Shown: positions 35,569 through 44,378 of the stretch, piece after piece | How the letters are laid out: every line of letters begins with the position of its first letter | Numbering within the stretch: position 1 is the first letter of the stretch | DNA from: an uncultured Clostridia bacterium | GTDB lineage: Bacteria; Bacillota; Clostridia; Lachnospirales; Anaerotignaceae | NCBI GenBank assembly: GCA_910587735.1 | Contig: CAJUNT010000001.1 | Span: forward strand, 163,422-227,421 | Reading direction: 5' to 3' | Length of the DNA: 64,000 bases | Position numbers and translations under genes: made by a program | The notes under the pieces: generated by a model | Databases searched by the model: none | The model's input: the letters and a program-made list of their open reading frames with translations, nothing else | Told to the model about the DNA's origin: nothing

Positions 35569-36363
35569 ATGTTAAAAGTAAACGACATAAAAAAAACATT
35601 CTCTCCTGGTACGGTGAATGAAAAACGTGCTTTAAAAGAAATTACATTTTATATGGCACCTTCTGATTTTATGACAGTAATAGGAGGAAATGGTGCAGGA
35701 AAATCAACTATGCTAAATGCGATTGCAGGTATTTTTAAAGTAGATACAGGTAGTATTATTATCAATGGTACAGATGTCACAAAATTGCCTGAATATAAAA
35801 GAGCTTGCCATATAGGACGTGTATTTCAAGATACGAGAATGGGTACGGCTTCTGATATGACAATAGAAGAAAATATGGCTATGGCTTTGCGTAGAGGAAA
35901 GCGCAGAGGATTAAAAAGGGGAATTACAAAGTCAGAAAGAAGTTTGTTCAGAGAAAGACTGGAAATGTTAGATTTGGGTTTAGAAAATCGTATGACAGCA
36001 AAAACAGGTTTACTTTCTGGAGGACAAAGACAGGCACTTACATTGCTTATGGCGACTATGACAAAACCAGAACTACTTTTACTTGATGAGCATACAGCAG
36101 CTTTAGACCCTAAAACAGCAAAAAAGGTATTAGAATTAACCAATCAAATTATTACAGAGGATAAATTAACAGCACTTATGATTACACATAATATGCAAGA
36201 TGCTTTACGTTTAGGAAATCGTTTGATGATGCTTCATAAGGGTAGAGTGTTAATAGATTTACAGACAGAAGAAAAGAAAAATTTAAAAGTGGCTGATTTG
36301 CTTAAAATGTTTGAAAAAGCAAGTGGTACAGGTATGACAAATGATAAAATGTTGTTAGGCTAA
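35569..36363 (+). CDS. ABC importer ATP-binding protein
   Basis: 264 residues. Walker A GGNGAGKST (about 39-47), Q-loop FQDTRMG, signature LSGGQRQAL, Walker B LLLLDEHTAALD (the catalytic residue is Glu of DEH), H-loop ITHNM. SD taaggaggt. Completes a binding-protein/permease/ATPase set. No terminator is obvious after the stop. Confidence 0.96.
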   Translation: MLKVNDIKKTFSPGTVNEKRALKEITFYMAPSDFMTVIGGNGAGKSTMLNAIAGIFKVDTGSIIINGTDVTKLPEYKRACHIGRVFQDTRMGTASDMTIEENMAMALRRGKRRGLKRGITKSERSLFRERLEMLDLGLENRMTAKTGLLSGGQRQALTLLMATMTKPELLLLDEHTAALDPKTAKKVLELTNQIITEDKLTALMITHNMQDALRLGNRLMMLHKGRVLIDLQTEEKKNLKVADLLKMFEKASGTGMTNDKMLLG

Positions 36364-36517
36364 TAAACCTTTTAAAAAATAATTATCTATAATATCAAAT
36401 TGAAAAAATTTTTGTAGTAGTATTGTAGTGGTGCAATAAAGTAAATTATTATAAAAAACAGCTATATTTTGTAAAATTTTGTTTATGCATTCCTATTATG
36501 TAAAAGGAAGTGATATT

Positions 36518-36862
36518 ATGGCAAATGAAGTAAATCATAATGTAATACATAAGTGGGCAACAGTAAGCGCTGTTACAGCAGGCACACTTCCTGTTGGAGT
36601 GGATGCGACTACACTGTTTGCGGAGGAGGTACTTATGGTTGTTAATGTTGCCTCTTTATTTGGGTATTCGATTTCAAAAGAAACGGCAAAACAGGCTTTG
36701 CTTACAGATGTTTTAGGTAATATTGCTGGAACAATGATATTTGAAAGCTTAAATGTAGCTTATCCTTTTACTATTCTTGCTAAAATTGCTGTTGCTACTG
36801 GAGTAATGGAGGTATTAGGAAATACAACATTTGAATTTTATAGAAATGGTGGAACTCTGTAA
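36518..36862 (+). CDS. DUF697-like small membrane-associated protein
   Basis: 114 residues from the ATG at 36518 (SD aaaggaagtg). Pattern VSAVTAGTLPVGVDATTLFAEEVLMVVNVASLFGYSI followed by a Gly/Ala-rich amphipathic helix region (ILAKIAVATGVMEVLGN) matches the DUF697/YcjF fold, often seen next to or fused with GTPases. No GTPase is adjacent here. Function unknown. Confidence 0.72.
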   Translation: MANEVNHNVIHKWATVSAVTAGTLPVGVDATTLFAEEVLMVVNVASLFGYSISKETAKQALLTDVLGNIAGTMIFESLNVAYPFTILAKIAVATGVMEVLGNTTFEFYRNGGTL

Positions 36863-36921
36863 AATTTGATTTGATTTTTATTTTAAAAACAATACTACTG
36901 CATTATGTTCAAATAGTGTTA

Positions 36922-36964
36922 AAAAACAAGGAGGGTTTGATTTTAAAACTCTCTTTGTTTTTTT
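36922..36964 (+). terminator. Terminator after the DUF697-like gene
   Basis: 17-base arms (left AAAAACAAGGAGGGTTT, two G-U pairs) followed by a T-rich tail. Confidence 0.8.
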
Positions 36965-37034
36965 AGCAAAACATAATGAATAATTAAAAATTTCTATTTT
37001 TTCAATTAATATAGAAAAAAGAAAGGTGATTTCA

Positions 37035-37409
37035 ATGAATAAAAATGAACTGATAGAATATATTACAGGAAATTATGGTGTATATGCGGAATTTCCATGG
37101 GAAAAATCCCCCAATAATATTGTATTTCGTCATAACAATAATAAAAAATGGTTTGCATTAATTATGACTGTTTCAAATGAAAAATTAGGAATATTAGAAT
37201 GTGGTTTAATTGATATTGTGAATGTAAAATGTGAAACGATTATGGTAAATTCTCTTAGAACAGAAAATGGGATTTATGCAGCATATCATATGAATAAAGC
37301 TAATTGGATTTCTGTCGCATTAGATTCTAGTGTAAGTGATGAAAAAATAAAAATGCTTATAGATATCAGCTTTCGTTTAACAGCTCCTAAAATAAAAAAA
37401 ATACTATGA
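37035..37409 (+). CDS. MmcQ/YjbR family protein
   Basis: 124 residues from the ATG at 37035 (SD gaaaggtga). CyaY-like fold signature: YGVYAEFPWEKSPNNIVFRHNNNKKWFALIM, then LGILECGLIDIVNVKC and the late YHMNKANWISVALD. This DNA-binding-like family has no defined role. It is followed 35 bases later by an unrelated small gene. Confidence 0.85.
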   Translation: MNKNELIEYITGNYGVYAEFPWEKSPNNIVFRHNNNKKWFALIMTVSNEKLGILECGLIDIVNVKCETIMVNSLRTENGIYAAYHMNKANWISVALDSSVSDEKIKMLIDISFRLTAPKIKKIL

Positions 37410-37444
37410 AAGATAATTTTTAAATTAAAGAAGGAATATAAATT

Positions 37445-37657
37445 ATGATATTATTGTCTAAAATAGAAATAATTGATATTGTGGAAAATATAAAACAAAA
37501 TATAGAAATGGGTAGCATGAAACAAGCTGACCGTTTACTTAAAAAATTAGGATGTGGCATAGTTGACCCATATGTTTCAGATTATATATATTATAGTAAT
37601 ATGACAGCAGAAGAAATTGCAGATAAAGTATTGTCATATAAGCCAATCTATTTATAA
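37445..37657 (+). CDS. Small hypothetical protein, 70 aa
   Basis: Helical, soluble. SD gaaggaa. No family recognised. The C-terminal YYSNMTAEEIADKVLSYKP looks like a helix-rich bundle. Probably co-transcribed with the YjbR-type gene. Confidence 0.5.
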   Translation: MILLSKIEIIDIVENIKQNIEMGSMKQADRLLKKLGCGIVDPYVSDYIYYSNMTAEEIADKVLSYKPIYL

Positions 37658-37759
37658 TTTTTATAATATTTTAGAATATTAATTTTATAAATGAAAATTT
37701 GGATAAATAAAGAAAGCGCAGGTAATACTATTAGTATGAAAGGAAAAGGAGTTTTTGCA

Positions 37760-38116
37760 ATGAAAATAAATAATTGTAAAACAATTTTAATTGGTGCAAT
37801 AACGGGCTTTGCAAATGGATTATTTGGTTCAGGAGGGGGAACAATTGTTGTACCTTGTATGGAAAGATTTTTAAATGTAGAAGAACATAAAGCACATGCT
37901 ACTGCCATTGCCATTATATTGCCGTTATCTCTACTTTCTATTGCTTTTTATATTTGGAAAACAGATGTGTTATGGAGTGTTGCATTGTATGCTTCTTTAG
38001 GTGGTGTAATAGGAGGGTTTATAGGAGCAAAGTTATTGAATAAATTATCTGGAATCTGGTTGCATAGGATATTTGGCATATTTATGATAGTTGCAGCGAT
38101 AAGGATGATATTATGA
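37760..38116 (+). CDS. TauE/SafE-type permease, N-terminal half protein
   Basis: 118 residues from the ATG at 37760 (SD aaaaggag); a longer in-frame start at 37691 lacks an SD. About four transmembrane helices and the family motif GFANGLFGSGGGTIVVP at about 14-30. TauE/SafE permeases export sulfite, sulfoacetate or other organic anions and normally have eight helices. Here the two repeats are separate genes overlapping by ATGA, so they probably form a heterodimer. Confidence 0.85.
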   Translation: MKINNCKTILIGAITGFANGLFGSGGGTIVVPCMERFLNVEEHKAHATAIAIILPLSLLSIAFYIWKTDVLWSVALYASLGGVIGGFIGAKLLNKLSGIWLHRIFGIFMIVAAIRMIL

Positions 38117-38664
38117 TATGGGTAATTGTAATTGGTATTGTATCAGGTATGATTAGTGGTATGGGAATTGGTGGGGGAACAATATTGATTCCAGCATTGC
38201 TTTTTTTGCAAGATATGAACCAACAACAGGCGCAAGGAATCAATTTAATTTATTTTATTCCAACAGCAGTAATTGCACTGATAACACATATAAAAAATAA
38301 AAATATTGAAACAAAAATAGTAAAATCAATCGCATTTACAGGACTTTTGGGAGCAGCAGCAGGGGCTTTTTTTGCTGTTAGAATGGACGCAGAACTATTG
38401 CGGAAATTTTTTGGCGGATTTTTGTTTATTATGGGATTATCAGAAGTATTCCATGGAGTAAAACAGAAAACAAAGAAAGGAAGTAAAAAATATATGAATG
38501 ATATACAATTTACAAATTTAAAGGCAGAGTTTCAAAAGGCAGATTTAGAAGGAAAAATACGAATTTATGTAACAACAGAAGGATTGACTACAAAACAATA
38601 TAAAGAACTTTTAGGAATGTATCCCATAGGAGAATTGGAAGAACTAGAAAAAGCTTTAGGATAA
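38113..38664 (+). CDS. TauE/SafE-type permease, C-terminal half plus extra domain
   Basis: 183 residues: a four-helix TauE/SafE repeat (1-115, motif GMISGMGIGGGTILIP), then a basic linker (KQKTKKGSKKY) and a 56-residue soluble tail (128-183). The tail is not part of the permease family: KAEFQKADLEGKIRIYVTTEGLTTKQYKELLG. An internal ATG at 38494 has its own SD (aaaggaag), so the tail might also be made separately. Ends at a hairpin. Confidence 0.82.
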   Translation: MIWVIVIGIVSGMISGMGIGGGTILIPALLFLQDMNQQQAQGINLIYFIPTAVIALITHIKNKNIETKIVKSIAFTGLLGAAAGAFFAVRMDAELLRKFFGGFLFIMGLSEVFHGVKQKTKKGSKKYMNDIQFTNLKAEFQKADLEGKIRIYVTTEGLTTKQYKELLGMYPIGELEELEKALG

Positions 38665-38684
38665 TGATATCATTTTTATGAATT

Positions 38685-38713
38685 TGAGCGTGTTGACAAT
38701 GTTAACACGCTCA
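38685..38713 (+). terminator. Hairpin after the TauE/SafE pair
   Basis: 13-bp stem TGAGCGTGTTGAC/GTTAACACGCTCA (one G-U) with a three-base loop. The T-run is poor (GAATGTTTCTG). Confidence 0.6.
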
Positions 38714-38800
38714 GAATGTTTCTGTTTCTTACTGTTATACCATAAAAATGCTGTACTTACTTGCAGTAATGAAAAAAATGATTTCCATTTTTGTAATATC

Positions 38801-38809
38801 TGGTATAAT
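38801..38809 (+). promoter_or_regulatory. Extended -10 promoter candidate
   Basis: TG-G-TATAAT, 24 bases before the start of the 38834 gene. The -35 is weak. Confidence 0.45.
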
Positions 38810-38833
38810 AGAGTAAAAGAAAGGAGTGCAGCA

Positions 38834-39142
38834 ATGAAATATATTGAGCATTTGTTTGTAGGTGGCAGTGTTCAGGATTTAGACACCATTCTTTATAGTA
38901 TTCATAAAAATATCCCTGTTTTTCATTTATATTGCATTTGTCTGTTTTATGGCAATCAAAAAAATCATGTGGAGATTATGTCATCTAAAGAAATTTGTAA
39001 AAAGAGATATAATCAAAAAAATTTTGTTGTGATTGGTGTTGCATATGGTAAAACAGAAGCAATAGACTTATTTTGCTATATCATACAACAAGCAGTAGAA
39101 AAGGATAGTGATATGCAAAAAGCGGAGGAATGGATATTATGA
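38834..39142 (+). CDS. Hypothetical protein, 102 aa
   Basis: From the ATG at 38834 (SD aaaggag). Soluble alpha/beta protein containing KNFVVIGVAYGKTEAIDLFCYIIQQAVE. Small proteins with this V-x-G-x-A-x-G-K-x-E-A motif are common in Clostridia, but I know no function. It overlaps the next gene by ATGA. Confidence 0.65.
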   Translation: MKYIEHLFVGGSVQDLDTILYSIHKNIPVFHLYCICLFYGNQKNHVEIMSSKEICKKRYNQKNFVVIGVAYGKTEAIDLFCYIIQQAVEKDSDMQKAEEWIL

Positions 39143-39828
39143 AAGTAATACATATATTAGCAAGCATATTTTGTTTGATAGCATTGCTTGTAGTAATGTT
39201 AATTTCTTCTGTAGATATAGCAGTATATGGTAATAGGGGATATTTTCAAAAGGAATATCAGAAGTATGATGTACTAAAAAATATAAATATGAATGAAAAA
39301 GACTTACTTTATGTGACAGAAGAAATGATGTCTTATTTGAAAGGAAACAGAAATGATTTACACATAAAAACAACAATAGACAATAAACAGCAGGAATTTT
39401 TTAATCAAAGAGAAATTGCACATATGGAAGATGTAAAAGTTCTTTTTTTAAAGGGAATATTGATTAGAAAAATAGGTATTGTGATTTGTATCACAGCAAT
39501 TATATTTTTAACTTTTCAAAATAAAAAACAATTTTTATTGATATCTTTAAAAAAGGGTATGATTTCTTTTATTGTTGTTGTAGCAATATTATCAGCAATC
39601 ATATCTACGAATTTTACAAAGTATTTTATTCTATTTCATAAAATATTTTTTTCAAATAATCTTTGGATATTAAATCCGAATACAGATAGATTGATTAATA
39701 TTGTACCAGAACCTTTTTTTATAGATACTGCTATACGTATTGTAGCTATTTTTTTTGGTATGATAGTATGTGTATATATCATTTGTAGTATTTTGTTAAA
39801 ATTGGGAATAAAAAAGACAGGAGTATAA
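39139..39828 (+). CDS. TIGR01906 family integral membrane protein
   Basis: 229 residues. Helices near 5-25, 110-130, 135-155 and 195-220, with an extracytoplasmic part between the first two containing LLYVTEEMMSYLKG and FNQREIAHMEDVK. This E-x-M-M-x-Y-L and F-x-x-R-E-x-x-H-M-x-D-V pattern is diagnostic for TIGR01906. Function unknown. Followed by DUF2953 one base later. Confidence 0.85.
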   Translation: MKVIHILASIFCLIALLVVMLISSVDIAVYGNRGYFQKEYQKYDVLKNINMNEKDLLYVTEEMMSYLKGNRNDLHIKTTIDNKQQEFFNQREIAHMEDVKVLFLKGILIRKIGIVICITAIIFLTFQNKKQFLLISLKKGMISFIVVVAILSAIISTNFTKYFILFHKIFFSNNLWILNPNTDRLINIVPEPFFIDTAIRIVAIFFGMIVCVYIICSILLKLGIKKTGV

Positions 39829-39829
39829 T

Positions 39830-40759
39830 ATGGAATTGCTTGTTATACTATTGAGCATATTGAAAGTAATTGGCTTTATTTTATTAGTAGTATTGGCTTT
39901 GATATTGGTAATAGTATTATTGATATTGTTTTCTCCTATTTGTTATCAATTAGCAGGAAATTATACAGAAGAAATAGAAGCAAATTTTGATGTAAAATGG
40001 ATAGTGGGTTCAATACACATTTATGGTGATTATCATAATAAAGATATACGATTTTCTTTACGGCTATTTGGATATTGTGTTTATGGTTCTGATAAAAAGC
40101 AGAAAAAAAATAAAAAAGAGATATATACAGAACAAGATACGATAATTAGTGCAAGAAGTAAGCAAGAAGAACAACGAGACAAAGAACAACAACAGCAACA
40201 AAGTAGTGAACAATATACACCACAGCAAAATATAGAAATAGAACAAAAGCCAGAAGAAACAACAGTTGAACAAAAAACAATAGAAAAAGAAGAAAGAAAA
40301 AAGAAAGAAACAAAACAAAAACACAGCAGGAAAAGAGTAACTAAACCATCAAATAAAAAAAATCCAAATAAACAAAAAAAAGAAAAACAAAATGGAAAGT
40401 TAGACAAAAATTACTTTTTGCATATGGAAAATAAAAAAGAACTATTTCAAGCGTTTGGAAAATTTTGTAAAAGAATATTAAAAGGAGTTTTGCCAAAACA
40501 TTGTTATATGAAGGCAACAATAGGAACAGGCGACCCTGCCATAACAGGATATATTTTGGCAGCAACTGGAGCAATCAAAATGAAGTTTGCAAAGGGACTG
40601 CATATTACAGGAGATTTTACACAAAAAATAATAAAAGATGTTATAGTAGAAATAAAAGGAAGAATATTACTAGCATATTTATTATATGCGGTAATGAGAT
40701 TATTATTTGTAAAACCAGTTAGAAATATCATAATGGTATTATGGAAAGGATATAGGTGA
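39830..40759 (+). CDS. DUF2953 family protein (YtfI-like)
   Basis: 309 residues. One N-terminal helix (about 3-35), a conserved strand region (VKWIVGSIHIYGDYHNKDIRFSLRLFGYCVYG), a long Lys/Glu/Gln-rich linker (about 85-190), then the C-terminal GTGDPAITGYILAATGAI. Immediately upstream of ytfJ, as in Bacillus (ytfI-ytfJ). A role in sporulation or envelope is inferred from context only. Confidence 0.85.
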   Translation: MELLVILLSILKVIGFILLVVLALILVIVLLILFSPICYQLAGNYTEEIEANFDVKWIVGSIHIYGDYHNKDIRFSLRLFGYCVYGSDKKQKKNKKEIYTEQDTIISARSKQEEQRDKEQQQQQSSEQYTPQQNIEIEQKPEETTVEQKTIEKEERKKKETKQKHSRKRVTKPSNKKNPNKQKKEKQNGKLDKNYFLHMENKKELFQAFGKFCKRILKGVLPKHCYMKATIGTGDPAITGYILAATGAIKMKFAKGLHITGDFTQKIIKDVIVEIKGRILLAYLLYAVMRLLFVKPVRNIIMVLWKGYR

Positions 40760-40763
40760 AAAA

Positions 40764-41168
40764 ATGGGTAAAGGATTTGATACTTCTTTAAATGTATTAT
40801 TTGATAAAGTAGAGGATATTGTTTCTACAAAAACAATTATAGGAGATGCGATTATATTAGGGGATTTGACATTACTTCCTCTAATAGAGGTATCTGTTGG
40901 TGTAGGAGTAGGAACAAAAGAAGGTGCAAAAGAAGACTCAGCAGGAGGCATGGGTGCAAAAATTACACCAAGTGCAGTATTAGTTATACAAAATGGAAAT
41001 GTGCAAATGATTAATATTAAAAATCAAGACGCTGTAAATAAATTGATTGATATGGCACCTGGTATTGCATCTAAATTAAATTTTGGTGCTATTTTTGGAA
41101 AAAGAAATGAAAAAAAAGAACCACAAGAAGAAGTGAAATTCGAGGAGGAAATTGTAACAGAAGAATAG
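40764..41168 (+). CDS. ytfJ: Sporulation protein YtfJ/GerW
   Basis: 134 residues. Family signature: TKTIIGDAIILGDLTLLPLIEVSVGVGVG, a Gly-rich GAKEDSAGGMGAKITPSAVLVI, and DKLIDMAP-like NKLIDMAPGI. In Bacillus GerW affects spore germination through a germinant-receptor-independent route. SD ataggtga overlaps the end of the DUF2953 gene, which is only four bases away, so the two are coupled. Confidence 0.95.
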   Translation: MGKGFDTSLNVLFDKVEDIVSTKTIIGDAIILGDLTLLPLIEVSVGVGVGTKEGAKEDSAGGMGAKITPSAVLVIQNGNVQMINIKNQDAVNKLIDMAPGIASKLNFGAIFGKRNEKKEPQEEVKFEEEIVTEE

Positions 41169-41179
41169 GATGTGTTGTA

Positions 41180-42373
41180 TTGAAAACGCTTATAAAATAT
41201 TATGATAAAGATATTTTGAAAAATATTTCTGCTCCTTTAACATTAAAACCAGAAAAAATGATATTTTTTTATGATAATGGTATACAAGATATGACATGGT
41301 TTCATAGCTTAAAAAAATGCTTTAAACATACTATGCCTAATGTGATTATGGAACATATTTCTCTTGATATATTAGACATGGTAGAAATTTATACAAAAAC
41401 AAAAAAAGCATTGGAAGAAAATGAAGACTGTGCTATGGAGTTTACTGGAGGCAGTGAATTAATGTTGATTGCTGGGTTTAAAGCAGGGGCAGGAAAGGGG
41501 ATTCCTCTTTATTATACAGATTTGGTAAAAGGAGTAATATTAGATTTAGCAGAAAATAAACCAGTAGCAAATACAGCAAAAATAAAATTAGAGCATTTTA
41601 TGGACGCAAGAGGAGCTTGCTTAATGGGACATTCCCATAAAGAACCCCTTGAAGAGAGATATGAAGATATATTGAATATGTGTGATATGTTGTTTACTAA
41701 TATTAATAACTGGAAAACAACAAGTAATTTTATACAAATTGTGGCAGCGAGATTTTCTAGTCAAGAAATGCGTATTAAAAGTAGAACACAAGCACTACAA
41801 AAAAATGGAAAAAAAGTAACACCAGATAAAAAAATATTGTATGCTTTTCAAAAATTTGGATTTATAAGAGATTTAAAAATGACACAAGAAAATGTTAGTT
41901 TTTGTTTTTCATCGCTAATGGATAAACAATATGTTATTAATTATGGTATTTGGTTAGAACTTTTTGTATATATTCATGCAAAGCGTTCTGAAGCATTTGA
42001 CGATGTATGGCTAGGAGCATTAATTGATTGGAATGCTTATGATGCATCAAGAATGGCAGGAAATGAAATAGATGTTGTTATTTCTGACCAATCTATGCCT
42101 GTATTTATATCATGTAAATTAAGGAGTGCAGATACAGCAGCTGTAAATGAATTGATGATTGAGAAAAAAAGGATAGGTGGTTGGTTTTCAAAAGGTATAT
42201 TGGTTGCATTTGGCAGAGATAAACAGGAAAAAACAGCTACATATTTGAGGGCGAAAGAATTTGGTATTGAAATATTAGATGCGAAAGATATATTGAGCGC
42301 TCGTTTTGAACAAACATTAGTAAAAACAATAAAAGAACATGATTTGATTAGCTTAAAATGGAAAAAGGTGTAA
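41180..42373 (+). CDS. DUF1887/Card1-like CARF and PD-(D/E)XK nuclease protein (orphan)
   Basis: 397 residues, TTG start. The N-terminal half resembles the CARF fold of the DUF1887/Card1 family: Rossmann strands and a ligand-loop motif EFTGGSELMLIAGF at 87-100. A winged-helix-like middle follows. The C-terminal half looks like a PD-(D/E)XK nuclease: GIWLELFVY (Glu260), GNEIDVV (Asp298), ISCKL (Lys313), then GGWFSKGILVAFGRD. The usual acidic residue two before Lys313 is Ser311, so activity may be lost or altered. No CRISPR array or Cas10 gene is nearby. Located after ytfJ and coupled to a small membrane-protein gene. Confidence 0.75.
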   Translation: MKTLIKYYDKDILKNISAPLTLKPEKMIFFYDNGIQDMTWFHSLKKCFKHTMPNVIMEHISLDILDMVEIYTKTKKALEENEDCAMEFTGGSELMLIAGFKAGAGKGIPLYYTDLVKGVILDLAENKPVANTAKIKLEHFMDARGACLMGHSHKEPLEERYEDILNMCDMLFTNINNWKTTSNFIQIVAARFSSQEMRIKSRTQALQKNGKKVTPDKKILYAFQKFGFIRDLKMTQENVSFCFSSLMDKQYVINYGIWLELFVYIHAKRSEAFDDVWLGALIDWNAYDASRMAGNEIDVVISDQSMPVFISCKLRSADTAAVNELMIEKKRIGGWFSKGILVAFGRDKQEKTATYLRAKEFGIEILDAKDILSARFEQTLVKTIKEHDLISLKWKKV

Positions 42374-42377
42374 TAAT

Positions 42378-42563
42378 ATGGAAAGCATGACAAATAAAAA
42401 AAGGTTTTTAACAGCATTGTATACAGGATTGCTGATAGGAGTATTGTTAGAACTAAAAGATGGCACAATACATATTACAAATGTAATTGTATATTGTGTA
42501 GTGTATGTAAGTGCATTTCTTTTGATAGAATGTCTGCGATGGTTGGCAAGAAAGTATTTTTGA
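42378..42563 (+). CDS. Small two-helix membrane protein, 61 aa
   Basis: Two predicted transmembrane helices (about 10-26 and 33-53). Its SD (aaggtg at 42365-42370) lies inside the end of the DUF1887-like gene, so it is translationally coupled to it. No family recognised. Ends at a terminator. Confidence 0.6.
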   Translation: MESMTNKKRFLTALYTGLLIGVLLELKDGTIHITNVIVYCVVYVSAFLLIECLRWLARKYF

Positions 42564-42590
42564 TAATTGGTATAAAAAATAATAAAAAAT

Positions 42591-42636
42591 AAGCCTCTTT
42601 CAATATAAAATAATATATTATGAAAGAGGTTTTTTG
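42591..42636 (+). terminator. Terminator after the DUF1887-like pair
   Basis: 12-base arms AAGCCTCTTTCA/TGAAAGAGGTTT (one G-U) then TTTGTTG. Confidence 0.8.
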
Positions 42637-42792
42637 TTGTATATAAGCAAAAATAATATATTATATATTTTGCATAAATAAATATATTTTATTTTGATAA
42701 AAATGCTAAAAATAATAAATAATATTGAGATATATTAAAATATATGATAAAATTTATAAAATAAAAAGCATATATGGAAAAATATTCGTCTG

Positions 42793-42813
42793 AAATAGCT
42801 AAATGCTATTTTT
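42793..42813 (+). promoter_or_regulatory. Hairpin in the esterase leader
   Basis: 7-bp perfect stem AAATAGC/GCTATTT with a five-base loop and TTA tail, about 34 bases before the start codon. It may be an attenuator or only a stability element. Confidence 0.35.
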
Positions 42814-42846
42814 ATATTACATATTATAATAAGGGGGAATCAGAAT

Positions 42847-44325
42847 ATGAAACAATTCTTTAGAAAAAGTATTGCAGCAATTTTAACGGGTGCTATGGTT
42901 GCAACAAGCATGACAATTACAGCTTTTGCAGAAGAAACTGCAACTCCAACTTCAGAAGAAGTGCCAGTAAGTGAGGAGACTGCAAGTGATGTTGTAACTA
43001 CAAATGAAGAAGTAACAAACGATGGTGTAGCAATAGATGCAGAAACAACAGCAGAAGCACCGGTTCCAACAGAAGTGGGTACATATAAAAAAGTACAAGA
43101 AATTCATGATTGGGGTGCAGCAACATCAAAAGTAGTTGTAGCATTAGGCGAATCTGTAAGAAATATCGAAAAAGATGCATTTAAAGTATATGTAACAAGA
43201 ACAGATGAAAGAGTAGAAGAAAAACCTGTTTTGGAACAAGGTTATAGAAAAGTTACAAGTATTTATGTATCTGATGCAGATGGAAATAAAGTAACAACAG
43301 GAGAATATGCAACAATCGAAATGGAAATTGGTCCTAAAGTAACACTAGGCTCTCCATTAAATTATTATGATGGTAGCAATGTTTGGATTGATTGCGACTA
43401 TATCATTACACAACAAAAAGAAATACAAACAGTTGATAACAAAGTTATTTCTGGCTTAGAAATTACAGAAATGAACGATGTTGTTATTCCATTAGTAAAT
43501 GAATTTGATATTGCTAGCTCTACACAAAATGATGAGAGATTTGGCGATATTACAATGAGTTATGCTAGTTATGACCCAACAAAGAGATTTAGTAGTGAAA
43601 CAAAATCAAAATTTCCTTTGATTATATGGCTTCATGGTGGTGGAGAAGGCGGAACAGATGCAACAATTCCTTTGTCTGCAAATAAAGCTTGTAATTTAGC
43701 AAGCCCTGAAATTCAAAGATATTTTGGTGGTGCTTATGTATTAGTACCACAAGCACCTACAAAATGGATGGACGATGGAGTCAATGAAAATACATCTGGA
43801 AATTTAAAAACAAATGCAGATTCTATGTATAGCAAAGTGTTGATGGATTTAATAAAAGAATACGTAGCAGCAAATGATAATATAGATGAAAGTCGTATTT
43901 ATGTTGGTGGCTGTTCTAATGGTGGATTTATGACAATGAGATTGTTATTAGATAATCCAAGATATTTTGCAGCAGCATACTCTGTATGTGAAGGTATGAA
44001 AGATGAATTTATTACAGATGAAGATATTGAAAAATTGAAAGGTGAAAATATTTGGTTTGTAACAGCAGCAACAGATACTACATTACCAGCACCTATGTAT
44101 ACATTGCCAACATATGACAGATTGATTAAAGCAGGTGCGCAAAATGTGCATTTAACATATTTTGAAAGAGTAATAGATACAACTGGAAAATATAAAACAA
44201 ATGGAAATCCTTACGAGTATGATGGACATTGGACATGGACATATGTTTATAATAATTTAGTAGATACTTTAATAGATGGAAAAACAGTAACATTGATGAA
44301 TTGGATGGCTAATCAGACAAGATAA
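42847..44325 (+). CDS. Secreted alpha/beta-hydrolase esterase
   Basis: 492 residues, SD aaggggga. Signal peptide 1-28 (cut after AFA), a Thr/Glu-rich linker (29-75), a beta-sandwich-like region (about 78-210), then the hydrolase. Oxyanion HGGG at 263-266, nucleophile Ser357 in GGCSNGG, likely Asp410 and His461. This order matches PHB-depolymerase/feruloyl-esterase-like and prolyl-oligopeptidase-family proteins. Extracellular polymer or ester degradation is inferred. Closed by a strong terminator. Confidence 0.88.
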   Translation: MKQFFRKSIAAILTGAMVATSMTITAFAEETATPTSEEVPVSEETASDVVTTNEEVTNDGVAIDAETTAEAPVPTEVGTYKKVQEIHDWGAATSKVVVALGESVRNIEKDAFKVYVTRTDERVEEKPVLEQGYRKVTSIYVSDADGNKVTTGEYATIEMEIGPKVTLGSPLNYYDGSNVWIDCDYIITQQKEIQTVDNKVISGLEITEMNDVVIPLVNEFDIASSTQNDERFGDITMSYASYDPTKRFSSETKSKFPLIIWLHGGGEGGTDATIPLSANKACNLASPEIQRYFGGAYVLVPQAPTKWMDDGVNENTSGNLKTNADSMYSKVLMDLIKEYVAANDNIDESRIYVGGCSNGGFMTMRLLLDNPRYFAAAYSVCEGMKDEFITDEDIEKLKGENIWFVTAATDTTLPAPMYTLPTYDRLIKAGAQNVHLTYFERVIDTTGKYKTNGNPYEYDGHWTWTYVYNNLVDTLIDGKTVTLMNWMANQTR

Positions 44326-44331
44326 TTAGTG

Positions 44332-44378
44332 ATCAAAAAAAGTACAAGGTAGAAATGCCTTTGTACTTTTTTTGATTA
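44332..44378. terminator. Terminator after the esterase gene
   Basis: About 17-bp stem (ATCAAAAAAAGTACAAGG with a right arm at 44358-44376) with a long T-run inside the right arm. Confidence 0.85.

Noticed and set aside
37760..38664. TauE/SafE pair as one gene broken by a frameshift
   Set aside because: Both halves have their own start, SD or ATGA coupling and complete motif, so two genes are more likely.
40064..40407. Long minus-strand ORFs opposite the DUF2953 gene
   Set aside because: They mirror the Lys/Glu/Gln-rich linker and give Phe/Cys/Leu-rich nonsense with no SD.
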